Under the pieces are notes generated by a model, which saw only the letters and a program-made list of their open reading frames with translations, ran no database searches and was not told the origin of the DNA. A stretch of DNA of 64,000 nucleotides from Candidatus Eisenbacteria bacterium (lineage in GTDB: Bacteria > Eisenbacteria > RBG-16-71-46 > JAFGJU01), in assembly GCA_026388185.1 (NCBI GenBank), contig JAPLKG010000014.1, forward strand, positions 143,281 to 207,280, read 5' to 3'. The position numbers and the translations under genes were made by a program. Numbering within the stretch: the first letter of the stretch is position 1; each line of letters starts with the position of its first letter. This document shows, in pieces, positions 18,207 to 25,549 of the stretch.

Positions 18207-18968
18207 ATGGGTAGGGTCATAGCTGTAGCTAATCAGAAGGGTGGAGTTGGGAAGACCACAACCGCCGTGAACCTGTCTGCCTGCTTGGCGTACTTGGGCC
18301 GGAAGGTGCTTCTGCTGGACGTGGATCCACAGGGGAACGCCTCAAGTGGGCTGGGAATCGACGGAGACAATGCGGAGACTTCCATCTACGACGTCTTGGT
18401 CAGCGGCGTCCCGCTCGAGAAGGCCGTCGTCCCCGGTCCGTTGCCCACGCTGGAAGTCGTCCCTTCGTGCCAAAAACTCATCGGCGCGGAGATAGAACTT
18501 GTTGGAATGCTCGCCCGCGAGAGCAGGCTCCGCAGCAGTATGAAGGAGGTCAGAGACAAGTACGATTTTTGCGTCCTTGACTGTCCTCCCTCGTTGGGAT
18601 TGCTTACCGTCAACACTCTGACGGCTGCCGACTCGGTCCTGATTCCCGTGCAATGCGAGTACTACGCCCTGGAAGGAATTGGGCAACTTCTGGCTGCAAT
18701 AAGACTTGTGCAGCAAAACCTAAACCCTACCCTCAGAATCGAGGGGGTTCTGCTTACCATGTATGACTCACGGCTGAACCTGTGTCAGCAGGTGGCAGAC
18801 GAGACGAAGAATTTCTTCGCCGAGAGAGTGTATAGAACTGTGATACCAAGAAACGTTAGGCTCAGCGAGGCACCGGGGTTCGGCAAGCCGATCTTACTCT
18901 ACGACTCCAAGTGCCCGGGTGCGCAGAGTTACATGGAACTGGCAAAGGAAGTGATCGAAAATGGCTAG
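18207..18968 (+). CDS. parA: Chromosome-partitioning ATPase ParA (Soj)
   Basis: Walker-type ATPase that binds nucleoid DNA and drives segregation of ParB-parS complexes. It has 253 residues from the ATG at 18207, with GGAGGAAGGG immediately upstream; an in-frame GTG at 18189 would place this ribosome-binding site inside the gene. The deviant Walker A motif K-G-G-V-G-K-T-T-T-A-V-N-L is at about residues 11-23. Walker A' is L-L-L-D-V-D-P-Q-G-N-A-S-S-G-L-G, and the Walker B region is F-C-V-L-D-C-P-P-S-L-G. Near the end R-L-S-E-A-P-G-F-G-K-P is typical of chromosomal Soj. The gene overlaps parB by 8 bp. Confidence 0.97.
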   Translation: MGRVIAVANQKGGVGKTTTAVNLSACLAYLGRKVLLLDVDPQGNASSGLGIDGDNAETSIYDVLVSGVPLEKAVVPGPLPTLEVVPSCQKLIGAEIELVGMLARESRLRSSMKEVRDKYDFCVLDCPPSLGLLTVNTLTAADSVLIPVQCEYYALEGIGQLLAAIRLVQQNLNPTLRIEGVLLTMYDSRLNLCQQVADETKNFFAERVYRTVIPRNVRLSEAPGFGKPILLYDSKCPGAQSYMELAKEVIENG

Positions 18969-19824
18969 AAAAGTTCTTGGTCGAGGCATTAAGACATTAT
19001 TACCAGAGGACATAGGGCTCACCACAATGAGACCGAGCGCCGGACTTCTGGAAATCCCCGTGGATGAAATAAAGCGCAATCCCAGGCAACCCAGAAGCTC
19101 GATGAACGAGCGGGCACTTGCCGAGCTGTCAGAGTCAATCAGACTGCGAGGAGTAATCCAGCCAGTGGTGGTCAGAAGAACCGACACCGGATACGAACTT
19201 GTGGCGGGGGAGCGACGATTTCTTGCGTGTAAGAAGGCTGGCTTCAATAAGATACCTGCGATCGTGAAGGAGGCCGGAGAAGAAGATTCGATGGAGCTCG
19301 CGCTGATCGAGAACATCCAGAGGGAAGACCTCAACTCGGTAGATGAGGCTCGAGCCTACCGGACTCTCATGTCTGAGTTCTCTCTCACGCAGGATGAGCT
19401 GGCGATGAAGGTTGGAAGGGAACGCTCGTCTGTGGCTAATTGCTTGCGTATATTGAAGTTACCGGATACGATCCTGGACATGATTGCGTCCGGGGCGATA
19501 AGCTCCGGCCACGGGAGAGCGCTTCTTTCTTTGGAAGAGACCGGCGAACAAATCTCCATCGCACGGAAAGCGGCGGCAAAAGGGATGAGCGTGCGGGAGA
19601 CCGAAGCTCTGGTTAACCGGCTCATAAGAAGACGAAAGAGGCCGGGCCACGGAAGGGCACGCCCCTCGGAGATAGTCGATCTTGAGGACAAGCTGAGGAG
19701 TTTCCTGGCGACCAGCGTGCGCATAAGTTGGAGGGGGCGAAAAGGGAAGATCGAGATTGAGTACTACAGCAACGAAGAACTCGAGCGCATCCTGGAACAG
19801 ATCGGCGTGCTGGCTCATGAGTGA
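18961..19824 (+). CDS. parB: Chromosome-partitioning protein ParB (Spo0J), CTP-dependent clamp
   Basis: Binds parS and, using CTP, slides along DNA as a clamp. It has 287 residues. The N-terminal R-K-V-L-G-R-G-I-K-T-L-L contains the ParA-contacting tail. The CTPase core carries N-P-R-Q-P-R and G-E-R-R-F-L-A-C (the G-E-R-R-x-x-A CTP motif), then E-N-I-Q-R-E-D-L-N. The parS-binding helix-turn-helix (V-G-R-E-R-S-S-V-A-N-C-L-R-I-L-K-L-P) is followed by S-S-G-H-G-R-A-L-L. A C-terminal dimerisation domain ends with a leucine-rich helix. Five parS sites lie upstream of the operon. Confidence 0.97.
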   Translation: MARKVLGRGIKTLLPEDIGLTTMRPSAGLLEIPVDEIKRNPRQPRSSMNERALAELSESIRLRGVIQPVVVRRTDTGYELVAGERRFLACKKAGFNKIPAIVKEAGEEDSMELALIENIQREDLNSVDEARAYRTLMSEFSLTQDELAMKVGRERSSVANCLRILKLPDTILDMIASGAISSGHGRALLSLEETGEQISIARKAAAKGMSVRETEALVNRLIRRRKRPGHGRARPSEIVDLEDKLRSFLATSVRISWRGRKGKIEIEYYSNEELERILEQIGVLAHE

Positions 19825-19840
19825 GAGACCCTCCGGGACG

Positions 19841-19861
19841 CGAGCGCGGGAGTTGCGCTCG
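19841..19861. terminator. Stem-loop after parB, terminator-like but without T-tract
   Basis: CGAGCGC (19841-19847), a 7-base loop and GCGCTCG (19855-19861), a perfect 7-bp GC-rich stem 16 bp after the parB stop. No run of T follows, so it may end transcription poorly or act as an mRNA 3' stabiliser. Confidence 0.35.
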
Positions 19862-19953
19862 AATTCCTCGGATCAGTCACGATTATAGAGCACGGCTACG
19901 GAGGTCACACTTCCAGAAGCACGGCTTGTCAGACCGTCACACTTTGCCAGGTC

Positions 19954-20718
19954 ATGAAGATGGGGCGACACAATCGAGTCTTCAGCATCATACTGGTCCC
20001 GCCCGGCGGAGGAAAGCCGCGGAGTCTCAGGTTCGGCAAGAAGCAAATGCTTTTTGCCGCGACTGCGGCCGGCATCTTGGTGGTCTTGCTCGTGGTTTCC
20101 CTCACTGTCTTGGGGAGGATGGGGCGTTTCTCCATCGCAATAGCGCGGCTCAAGAGTGAAAACACAAAACTAAGAGAGGAGAGGCAAAAGCTCGCACTAC
20201 TTGAGGACGAGCTCGGTCGTCTCAGGGTGCTCGAGGGCAAGCTTGCGGCCCTCCTCGGGGTGGAAAAGAAGAACGTCCGGGGGCTCACGGTGAGTCCCGC
20301 GAGCGTGTTCACGCAGGAGTTGACGGAACAGCGCGCTTCTGGGGGGAACGCGCCTACGCTGTGGCCCGTGCGAGGGAGGGTGTCGCGAGGTTTTTCGAAT
20401 GAGCCGGGGGGACACAAGGGGATTGACATAGCAGTTCGGGGAGAAACACCCGTGAGGGCGGCAGGGAATGGATTGGTTGAGGTTGCGGGCCAGGATGCAG
20501 TCTTTGGCAACATGGTAATAGTCAACCACGGCTCGGGAATCAGCACTCTCTACGGACACAACTCAAAGCTGAGCGTAACGAGAGGTGACAGCGTCAAGAA
20601 GGGCCAGACAATCGCGTATTCGGGAAGCAGTGGCAACAGCACGGCACCGCACCTGCACTTTGAGATAACTCGCAACGGTAAACAGGTGGATCCGCTCACC
20701 TTCTTGAGCGAACAGTAG
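19954..20718 (+). CDS. Membrane-anchored M23 (LytM) peptidoglycan endopeptidase
   Basis: A 254-residue bitopic protein. A short cytoplasmic tail (F-S-I-I-L-V-P-P-G-G-G-K-P-R-S-L-R-F) is followed by a transmembrane helix (about residues 33-55), a coiled coil (about 62-100) and a LytM domain (about 137-250). Zinc and catalytic motifs are intact: H-K-G-I-D-I-A, Y-G-H-N and P-H-L-H-F-E. An active zinc endopeptidase cleaving peptide cross-links is expected. The bactofilin gene starts 20 bp downstream. Bactofilin-M23 pairs are known from several phyla, where the cytoplasmic tail of the peptidase docks on the bactofilin polymer; the V-P-P/S-L-R tail here is a plausible docking motif (inference). Confidence 0.9.
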   Translation: MKMGRHNRVFSIILVPPGGGKPRSLRFGKKQMLFAATAAGILVVLLVVSLTVLGRMGRFSIAIARLKSENTKLREERQKLALLEDELGRLRVLEGKLAALLGVEKKNVRGLTVSPASVFTQELTEQRASGGNAPTLWPVRGRVSRGFSNEPGGHKGIDIAVRGETPVRAAGNGLVEVAGQDAVFGNMVIVNHGSGISTLYGHNSKLSVTRGDSVKKGQTIAYSGSSGNSTAPHLHFEITRNGKQVDPLTFLSEQ

Positions 20719-20738
20719 GCAACCGAGAGGAGGCCATC

Positions 20739-21128
20739 ATGTTCGGGTTTAGCTTTCGAAAGGAAGGGGTTATTGAGGGGAAGCTCAACTGCATCGTGGG
20801 GGAGGAATCAACGTTCAAAGGCGACATCAACGTGAGTGGAAGCGTGAGGATCGACGGCGAATTCGAAGGGCACATTGCCGCAACGCAATCCCTGCTGATT
20901 GGGAAGACGGGCATCGTCAAGGCCGACGTGGAGGTGAGAGACTTGATGGTAGCCGGTGTGATTGTAGGAAACCTGAAGGCCGTAGATAGGGTAGAACTAC
21001 ATACGGGGGCCAGGGTTGACGGCGATATAGAGACCGGTAGCCTTGTGGTGGACGATGGGGTCGTCTTTAACGGCAGATGTTTCATGCACGAAGCACCGCA
21101 GGAGGTGTCCACCCAGCCCGTTGGGTAG
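20739..21128 (+). CDS. Bactofilin
   Basis: Cytoskeletal polymer-forming protein of 129 residues. The central bactofilin domain (about residues 13-105) is made of short repeated beta-strands with regularly spaced hydrophobics and glycines, e.g. F-K-G-D-I-N-V-S-G-S-V-R-I-D-G and V-I-V-G-N-L-K-A-V-D-R-V-E-L. Short flexible tails flank it. The N-terminal M-F-G-F-S-F is a hydrophobic patch often involved in membrane association. It is coupled to the upstream M23 peptidase, suggesting that it positions cell-wall cleavage and so shapes the cell. Confidence 0.93.
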   Translation: MFGFSFRKEGVIEGKLNCIVGEESTFKGDINVSGSVRIDGEFEGHIAATQSLLIGKTGIVKADVEVRDLMVAGVIVGNLKAVDRVELHTGARVDGDIETGSLVVDDGVVFNGRCFMHEAPQEVSTQPVG

Positions 21129-21197
21129 GGACAAGTTGGGGTATTGAATGATGCCGGCGCGAAGAGCGCTGCCGACCGGCGTGAATTGCTTCTCAAA

Positions 21198-21313
21198 CGT
21201 GGATAATTGTGGAAATGTGGAAAACCACCCCAAAAAGCTCAAATAGCCCTAACATCTTTAATATGAATGAATTACGCGAGCACTCCGCATGAGGGAGCCA
21301 AGAGTTATGCACA
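21198..21313 (+). promoter_or_regulatory. DnaA-box cluster between bactofilin and moxR genes
   Basis: CGTGGATAA (21198-21206, one mismatch to TGTGGATAA), TGTGGAAAT (21208-21216, two mismatches) and TGTGGAAAA (21216-21224, one mismatch) are tandem in one orientation. A perfect TTATGCACA (21305-21313) is in the opposite orientation. An AT-rich stretch lies between them (about 21238-21280). The 247-bp spacer (21129-21375) has no gene. It may be a DnaA-regulated promoter for moxR, a titration site, or an accessory origin element. Confidence 0.5.
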
Positions 21314-21375
21314 CGGAGGCGGAGTCCGTTGAGGCGAGCGGCTTCCGGGCTTCATAGGGTACGAAAGGCTAGGGT

Positions 21376-22380
21376 ATGGAGAAGAACCAGCTACAACATA
21401 TTGAGGACTTGAGAAACGCACGGCAGAGAGTTGCATCGGAACTTCACAAGGTCATCATAGACCAAGAGCGCGTAGTGGAAGAGTTGCTCGTAGCTCTGTT
21501 TGCCGGCGGGCACTGTCTGATCGTTGGTGTCCCGGGCCTCGCAAAGACTCTTCTGGTAAGCAGCATCGCCAAGGTGCTGGACCTCAAGTTCGCGAGGATT
21601 CAGTTCACGCCCGACCTCATGCCCTCCGATATTACCGGAGCCGACATCCTGCACGAGGATCCGGTTACGAAGTCGCGCGTCTTCAAGTTTGTCAAAGGCC
21701 CCATCTTCTCGAACATCGTTCTTGCGGACGAGATCAACCGTACCCCACCCAAGACACAGTCCGCCTTGCTCCAGGCAATGCAGGAGTACGAGGTGACTGC
21801 CGCCGGAGAAACCTACAAGCTGGACATGCCTTTCTTTGTCCTGGCCACGCAGAACCCAATTGAGCTCGAGGGAACCTACCCTCTTCCGGAGGCTCAGCTA
21901 GACAGGTTCATGTTCAACGTCTACATCGATTACCCCTCCGGAGCCGACGAGAAGCTCATAGTGACTTCGACGACCGGCACAGCCGCGCCCACGCTTGAAC
22001 ACGTGCTGAGCGCCGCTGACGTGCTTGGGCTGCAGAGGACTGTCAGGAGTGTACCCGTGAGCGACTACGTCGTGGACTACGCCGTTCGCTTGGTCAGGGC
22101 CACGAGGCCGACGCAGGACGGCGCTCCAGATTTCGTTAAGTCGTGGGTCAACTGGGGAGCAGGACCTCGGGCTTCTCAATACTTGATACTCGGGGCGAAG
22201 GCAAGGGCCGTTCTCCGCGGAGAGTTGACTCCTTCGTGTGAAGACGTTAGGCAAGTGGCTACGAGCGTCCTGAGGCACAGAGTCCTGACAAACTTTAGCG
22301 CCGAGGCCGAAGGAGTCACGGCGACAGACTTGATAACAAAACTACTCGGAACAGTTCCCGAAGAGGGGCGAAAGGCCTAA
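21376..22380 (+). CDS. MoxR-family AAA+ ATPase
   Basis: Cytoplasmic AAA+ chaperone of 334 residues. Walker A is G-V-P-G-L-A-K-T-L-L (about residues 51-60), Walker B is I-V-L-A-D-E-I-N-R-T-P-P-K-T-Q-S-A-L-L, and sensor 1 is L-A-T-Q-N-P-I-E-L-E-G-T-Y-P-L-P-E-A-Q-L-D-R-F (spelled in parts; continuous in the protein). The C-terminal AAA lid is intact. MoxR ATPases act with vWA proteins, and here the DUF58 and BatA-type vWA genes follow directly, the standard trio. Members of this set are linked to stress tolerance and to maturation of periplasmic or membrane complexes. Confidence 0.94.
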   Translation: MEKNQLQHIEDLRNARQRVASELHKVIIDQERVVEELLVALFAGGHCLIVGVPGLAKTLLVSSIAKVLDLKFARIQFTPDLMPSDITGADILHEDPVTKSRVFKFVKGPIFSNIVLADEINRTPPKTQSALLQAMQEYEVTAAGETYKLDMPFFVLATQNPIELEGTYPLPEAQLDRFMFNVYIDYPSGADEKLIVTSTTGTAAPTLEHVLSAADVLGLQRTVRSVPVSDYVVDYAVRLVRATRPTQDGAPDFVKSWVNWGAGPRASQYLILGAKARAVLRGELTPSCEDVRQVATSVLRHRVLTNFSAEAEGVTATDLITKLLGTVPEEGRKA

Positions 22381-22408
22381 TTCGGGCGTGGGACGACGGA
22401 ACGTAACA

Positions 22409-23311
22409 ATGGCCGATCAAAACGAACGAAACTTCCTCGATCCGCTCGTCGTATCAAAGCTCTCCAATCTTGAACTGAGGGCGAGACTGGTCGTCGAGGG
22501 ATTCATCGCGGGTCTGCACAAGAGTCCATACAAAGGCTTCAGCGTCGAGTTCGCCGAACACCGGCAGTACATGCCGGGCGACCCCATAAAGAATATCGAC
22601 TGGAAGGTCTATGCACGGAGAGATCGCTTCTACGTAAAGGAATTTGAAGAGGAGACTAACCTCAGGGCCTATCTTCTTCTGGACTGCAGCGCCTCCATGG
22701 GATACAGCTCCGGCGCCAGCGTCAGTAAGCTGAACTATGCCTGTTCGCTTGCAGCCGCGCTCTCGTACCTGATGCTTCGCCAGCAGGACTCGGTGGGCCT
22801 CCTGACTTTCACGAGCCAGATAAGGAAGTACGTTCCTCCGCGCTCAGCGAAGGGGCATCTCAAGGTAATACTGGCAGAACTCAACGGGTTGTCCGCCGGA
22901 GACACCACGAACGTTTCAAGGAGTTTGGAGCTTCTGGCGCGCAGAATAAGGCGCAGAGGTCTGATAATTCTCTTTTCTGACCTGATGGACGATCAGCGCG
23001 CTGTCCTGAGCGGGCTGAAGCACTTCAGACACAGAAAGCACGAGGTGATAGTCTTTCATCTGCTGGACCAGAGCGAAATAGGCTTCCCGTTTGATGAAGA
23101 GCTTGCATTCGTGGACATGGAAACGCACGAAGAAGTCATTGCTAATGCAAGGCAAATAGGAGCTCGCTACAAGCGCAGCATAGAGCGCTGGACGGCCGAG
23201 TACAGGAGACAGTGTCACGAACATCTAGTGGAATATGCGCTCCTCTGCACCTCTACCCCTTATGATGTTGCCCTCACGCGCTACCTGGAAAAGAGGGCAA
23301 GGTTACATTAG
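22409..23311 (+). CDS. DUF58 (vWA-like) protein
   Basis: About 300 residues, no signal peptide. The DUF58 signature is F-A-E-H-R-Q-Y-M-P-G-D-P-I-K-N-I-D-W-K-V-Y-A-R (about residues 48-70; continuous in the protein). A degenerate vWA-type fold follows with the MIDAS-like L-L-L-D-C-S-A-S-M-G and later L-I-I-L-F-S-D-L-M-D-D. The ATG at 22409 is favoured, but an in-frame GTG at 22388 is also possible. It lies between MoxR and the BatA-type protein and is presumed to be a MoxR adaptor. Confidence 0.9.
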   Translation: MADQNERNFLDPLVVSKLSNLELRARLVVEGFIAGLHKSPYKGFSVEFAEHRQYMPGDPIKNIDWKVYARRDRFYVKEFEEETNLRAYLLLDCSASMGYSSGASVSKLNYACSLAAALSYLMLRQQDSVGLLTFTSQIRKYVPPRSAKGHLKVILAELNGLSAGDTTNVSRSLELLARRIRRRGLIILFSDLMDDQRAVLSGLKHFRHRKHEVIVFHLLDQSEIGFPFDEELAFVDMETHEEVIANARQIGARYKRSIERWTAEYRRQCHEHLVEYALLCTSTPYDVALTRYLEKRARLH

Positions 23312-23322
23312 AGAATAATCCT

Positions 23323-25530
23323 ATGCCCACCTTCCTCTTCCTGAATAAACCGTTTCTCCTGGGGCTGTTCGCGGTCGCGATCCCGCTCCTCATTCATCTT
23401 TTTACGAGGAGGAAGGCCAGGAGGCTGGACTTCAGCACCGTGAATTTCATCAGAGACGTCGCAAAGAGGGAGACAAAGAGACTGCGCGTGCGGAATCTCG
23501 TTCTGATGGCCCTGAGGATGGCGGCGATCGCCACTTTTGTCCTGGCAATGGCAAGGCCGGCTTTCGTCGGGCCCTTTGCCGGTGGCAAGGGGAGCGCGGC
23601 TGTTGTCGTGGTTCTGGACAACTCTGCGAGCATGGGCCGGCTCAAGGAAGGAAAGAGTCTTTTCGACTATGCCCGTGACGCCGCACGTCAACTGCTTGGA
23701 AGCCTCGGAGACGAAGACGAAGGGAGCGTGGTGCCCGTCTGCGGCGCTCTCGAGGGTGTTGGCGAGGGCGTCACCGAAAGTGCCGCTCTGGTGGCGGGTC
23801 CCGCGAGGCTCGTTGGAATGGTCGGGCTCGTGAATCTGTCGAACGGAAGTAATTCGCCCAAAGAAGCCCTTGCCGTGGCGAATTCTCTTCTGGAAGGTTC
23901 CAAGAATATCAACAAGGAACTGTACGTTGTCTCGGACTTCCAGCGAACCAGATGGCAACTTTCAGAGGTCTCGCAGCCACTGGGCGGACCGCCGCAGCGA
24001 GACCGGAAGGAAACAGACAAGAAGCAAAGAGGGCAGCGGGGGATAAGGACGATCCTGGTTCCGATTCCACCGTCTCCATCGGATTCTCCCGCCGGAAATC
24101 TCTCGATTGAAAAGGCCGGGATAGTTCCCCGGGCATCGACTCAGGAGCAGACGCTCGAATTCGCCGTCGTCAATCATGGCCGCTCAGTCGCGAGGGGCGT
24201 GCCCGTACGGGTCATGAGCGGAGGAAAGGAGATTGCCGCGAAGTATCTCGACGTGGAGCCCGGCAGCTCTGCCAAAGTGAGTCTCAGACTTGCGGCCGGC
24301 CACAACGAAACGAGCGCGAGGGAAATCGACATAGTCCTTCCGCCCGACGCTTTTCCTCTCGACAACACGTACTTTCTGGCGTTAGAACCGGCGAGACAAA
24401 CAGACGTGCTAATAGTGGGGGACGGGGAATTGACTCCCGAAGGGAAAGCCTCCGGCGAGGGAGCTTCACGCGTGGATTTTGTCTCTCTGGCGCTCAGGCC
24501 GGTCGCCGCAGGAGCGCCAGGCAATCTCTGGGGATTCGTGCCCCACAGAATCGCCAGCGCTGAATTGGACGAGGCAGAGCTCAGGAGAGCGAAATGCGTG
24601 ATTCTCGAAAACGTGAGCAGGTTGTCGGGTCGGGGGATCGATTTGTTGCGAGAATTCAGAGACTCGGGCGGGAAACTGCTGATAGTCCTCGGAGACAGAG
24701 TCGACATACGCCACTACAACGAGAAACTTCTCCCCTCGCTTTTCCCCGCGAGGCTTGTGGGAGTGGAAGCAGCACTGGATGGGCAAGACAGTTTCTTTTC
24801 GCTCGTTGCAACAATTGCATCGCATCCGATTCTAAAGGGCTTCGACGTTTCGAGGGGCGAGGCGGTGTCCAGTGCAAGGTTCTATCGCTTCATCAGGACC
24901 GAGGGACTGGAAGGAAGCAGGGTCGTCGCCGAGTTCTCGCACGGACTTCCCGCCATCCTGGAGGCAAAGGGAGTTCTCCTTTTCACCGGTTCATTTGAAC
25001 CCGAATGGAACGACCTGGTCGTGAGCGGCGCCTTTCTTCCGATGCTCCATGAAATGCTCAGATACCTCTGCGGAGTAGGGTCGTCTTCCGCGCGAGAGTT
25101 TCATCCGGGAGACGCGCTGGAGGAAGAGCTTCCCGCGGGACAAGAATCATCCCTCTCGTTGGTCGCTCCGAGCGGCAGGGAGCCACGAATATCGAAAATC
25201 AAACTCGGCACGTCGCTCGTTCTCAGGTCGGAGCCCATGAACGAGCTGGGTATCTACAGGCTTTTCGCCGGCAATGAGGAGATTGGCACTTTCAGCGTCA
25301 ACCTTGATCCCGTCGAGTCGCAGGCCGATCCGCTTGGCAAGAGAGAGCTCATCAGTAGGTTCCCGGGCGCAAGTATGGCCGGCGAAGGTGTTCGCGGCGA
25401 ACTCGCCGGCATCGCACGGTCGGGCCAGGAGCTGTGGCCCTTCTTTCTTCTTCTGTGTCTCGGCTTCTTGGTTGCCGAGGTGCTTGTGGCGAGATCGATA
25501 GCTCCGTCGGATCGCAGTGTCCATTCATGA
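23323..25530 (+). CDS. BatA-type membrane protein with vWA domain
   Basis: A 735-residue membrane protein. The N-terminal aerotolerance-regulator (BatA) segment has P-F-L-L-G-L-F-A-V-A-I-P-L-L-I-H-L-F (about residues 11-28), R-R-L-D-F-S-T-V-N-F and a second transmembrane helix near 62-82. A vWA domain with MIDAS motif V-L-D-N-S-A-S-M-G follows (about 100). A large extracytoplasmic region contains a CARDB-like beta-sandwich and a GATase-like section (L-I-V-L-G-D-R-V near 455). The C-terminal helix (about 704-723) anchors it. It closes the MoxR-DUF58-BatA operon, 11 bp after DUF58. Planctomycete and Bacteroidetes homologues have the same architecture. Function is unknown beyond the MoxR link. 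Confidence 0.88.
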   Translation: MPTFLFLNKPFLLGLFAVAIPLLIHLFTRRKARRLDFSTVNFIRDVAKRETKRLRVRNLVLMALRMAAIATFVLAMARPAFVGPFAGGKGSAAVVVVLDNSASMGRLKEGKSLFDYARDAARQLLGSLGDEDEGSVVPVCGALEGVGEGVTESAALVAGPARLVGMVGLVNLSNGSNSPKEALAVANSLLEGSKNINKELYVVSDFQRTRWQLSEVSQPLGGPPQRDRKETDKKQRGQRGIRTILVPIPPSPSDSPAGNLSIEKAGIVPRASTQEQTLEFAVVNHGRSVARGVPVRVMSGGKEIAAKYLDVEPGSSAKVSLRLAAGHNETSAREIDIVLPPDAFPLDNTYFLALEPARQTDVLIVGDGELTPEGKASGEGASRVDFVSLALRPVAAGAPGNLWGFVPHRIASAELDEAELRRAKCVILENVSRLSGRGIDLLREFRDSGGKLLIVLGDRVDIRHYNEKLLPSLFPARLVGVEAALDGQDSFFSLVATIASHPILKGFDVSRGEAVSSARFYRFIRTEGLEGSRVVAEFSHGLPAILEAKGVLLFTGSFEPEWNDLVVSGAFLPMLHEMLRYLCGVGSSSAREFHPGDALEEELPAGQESSLSLVAPSGREPRISKIKLGTSLVLRSEPMNELGIYRLFAGNEEIGTFSVNLDPVESQADPLGKRELISRFPGASMAGEGVRGELAGIARSGQELWPFFLLLCLGFLVAEVLVARSIAPSDRSVHS

Positions 25531-25549
25531 CCTGTGAGCTTTTGAGATT

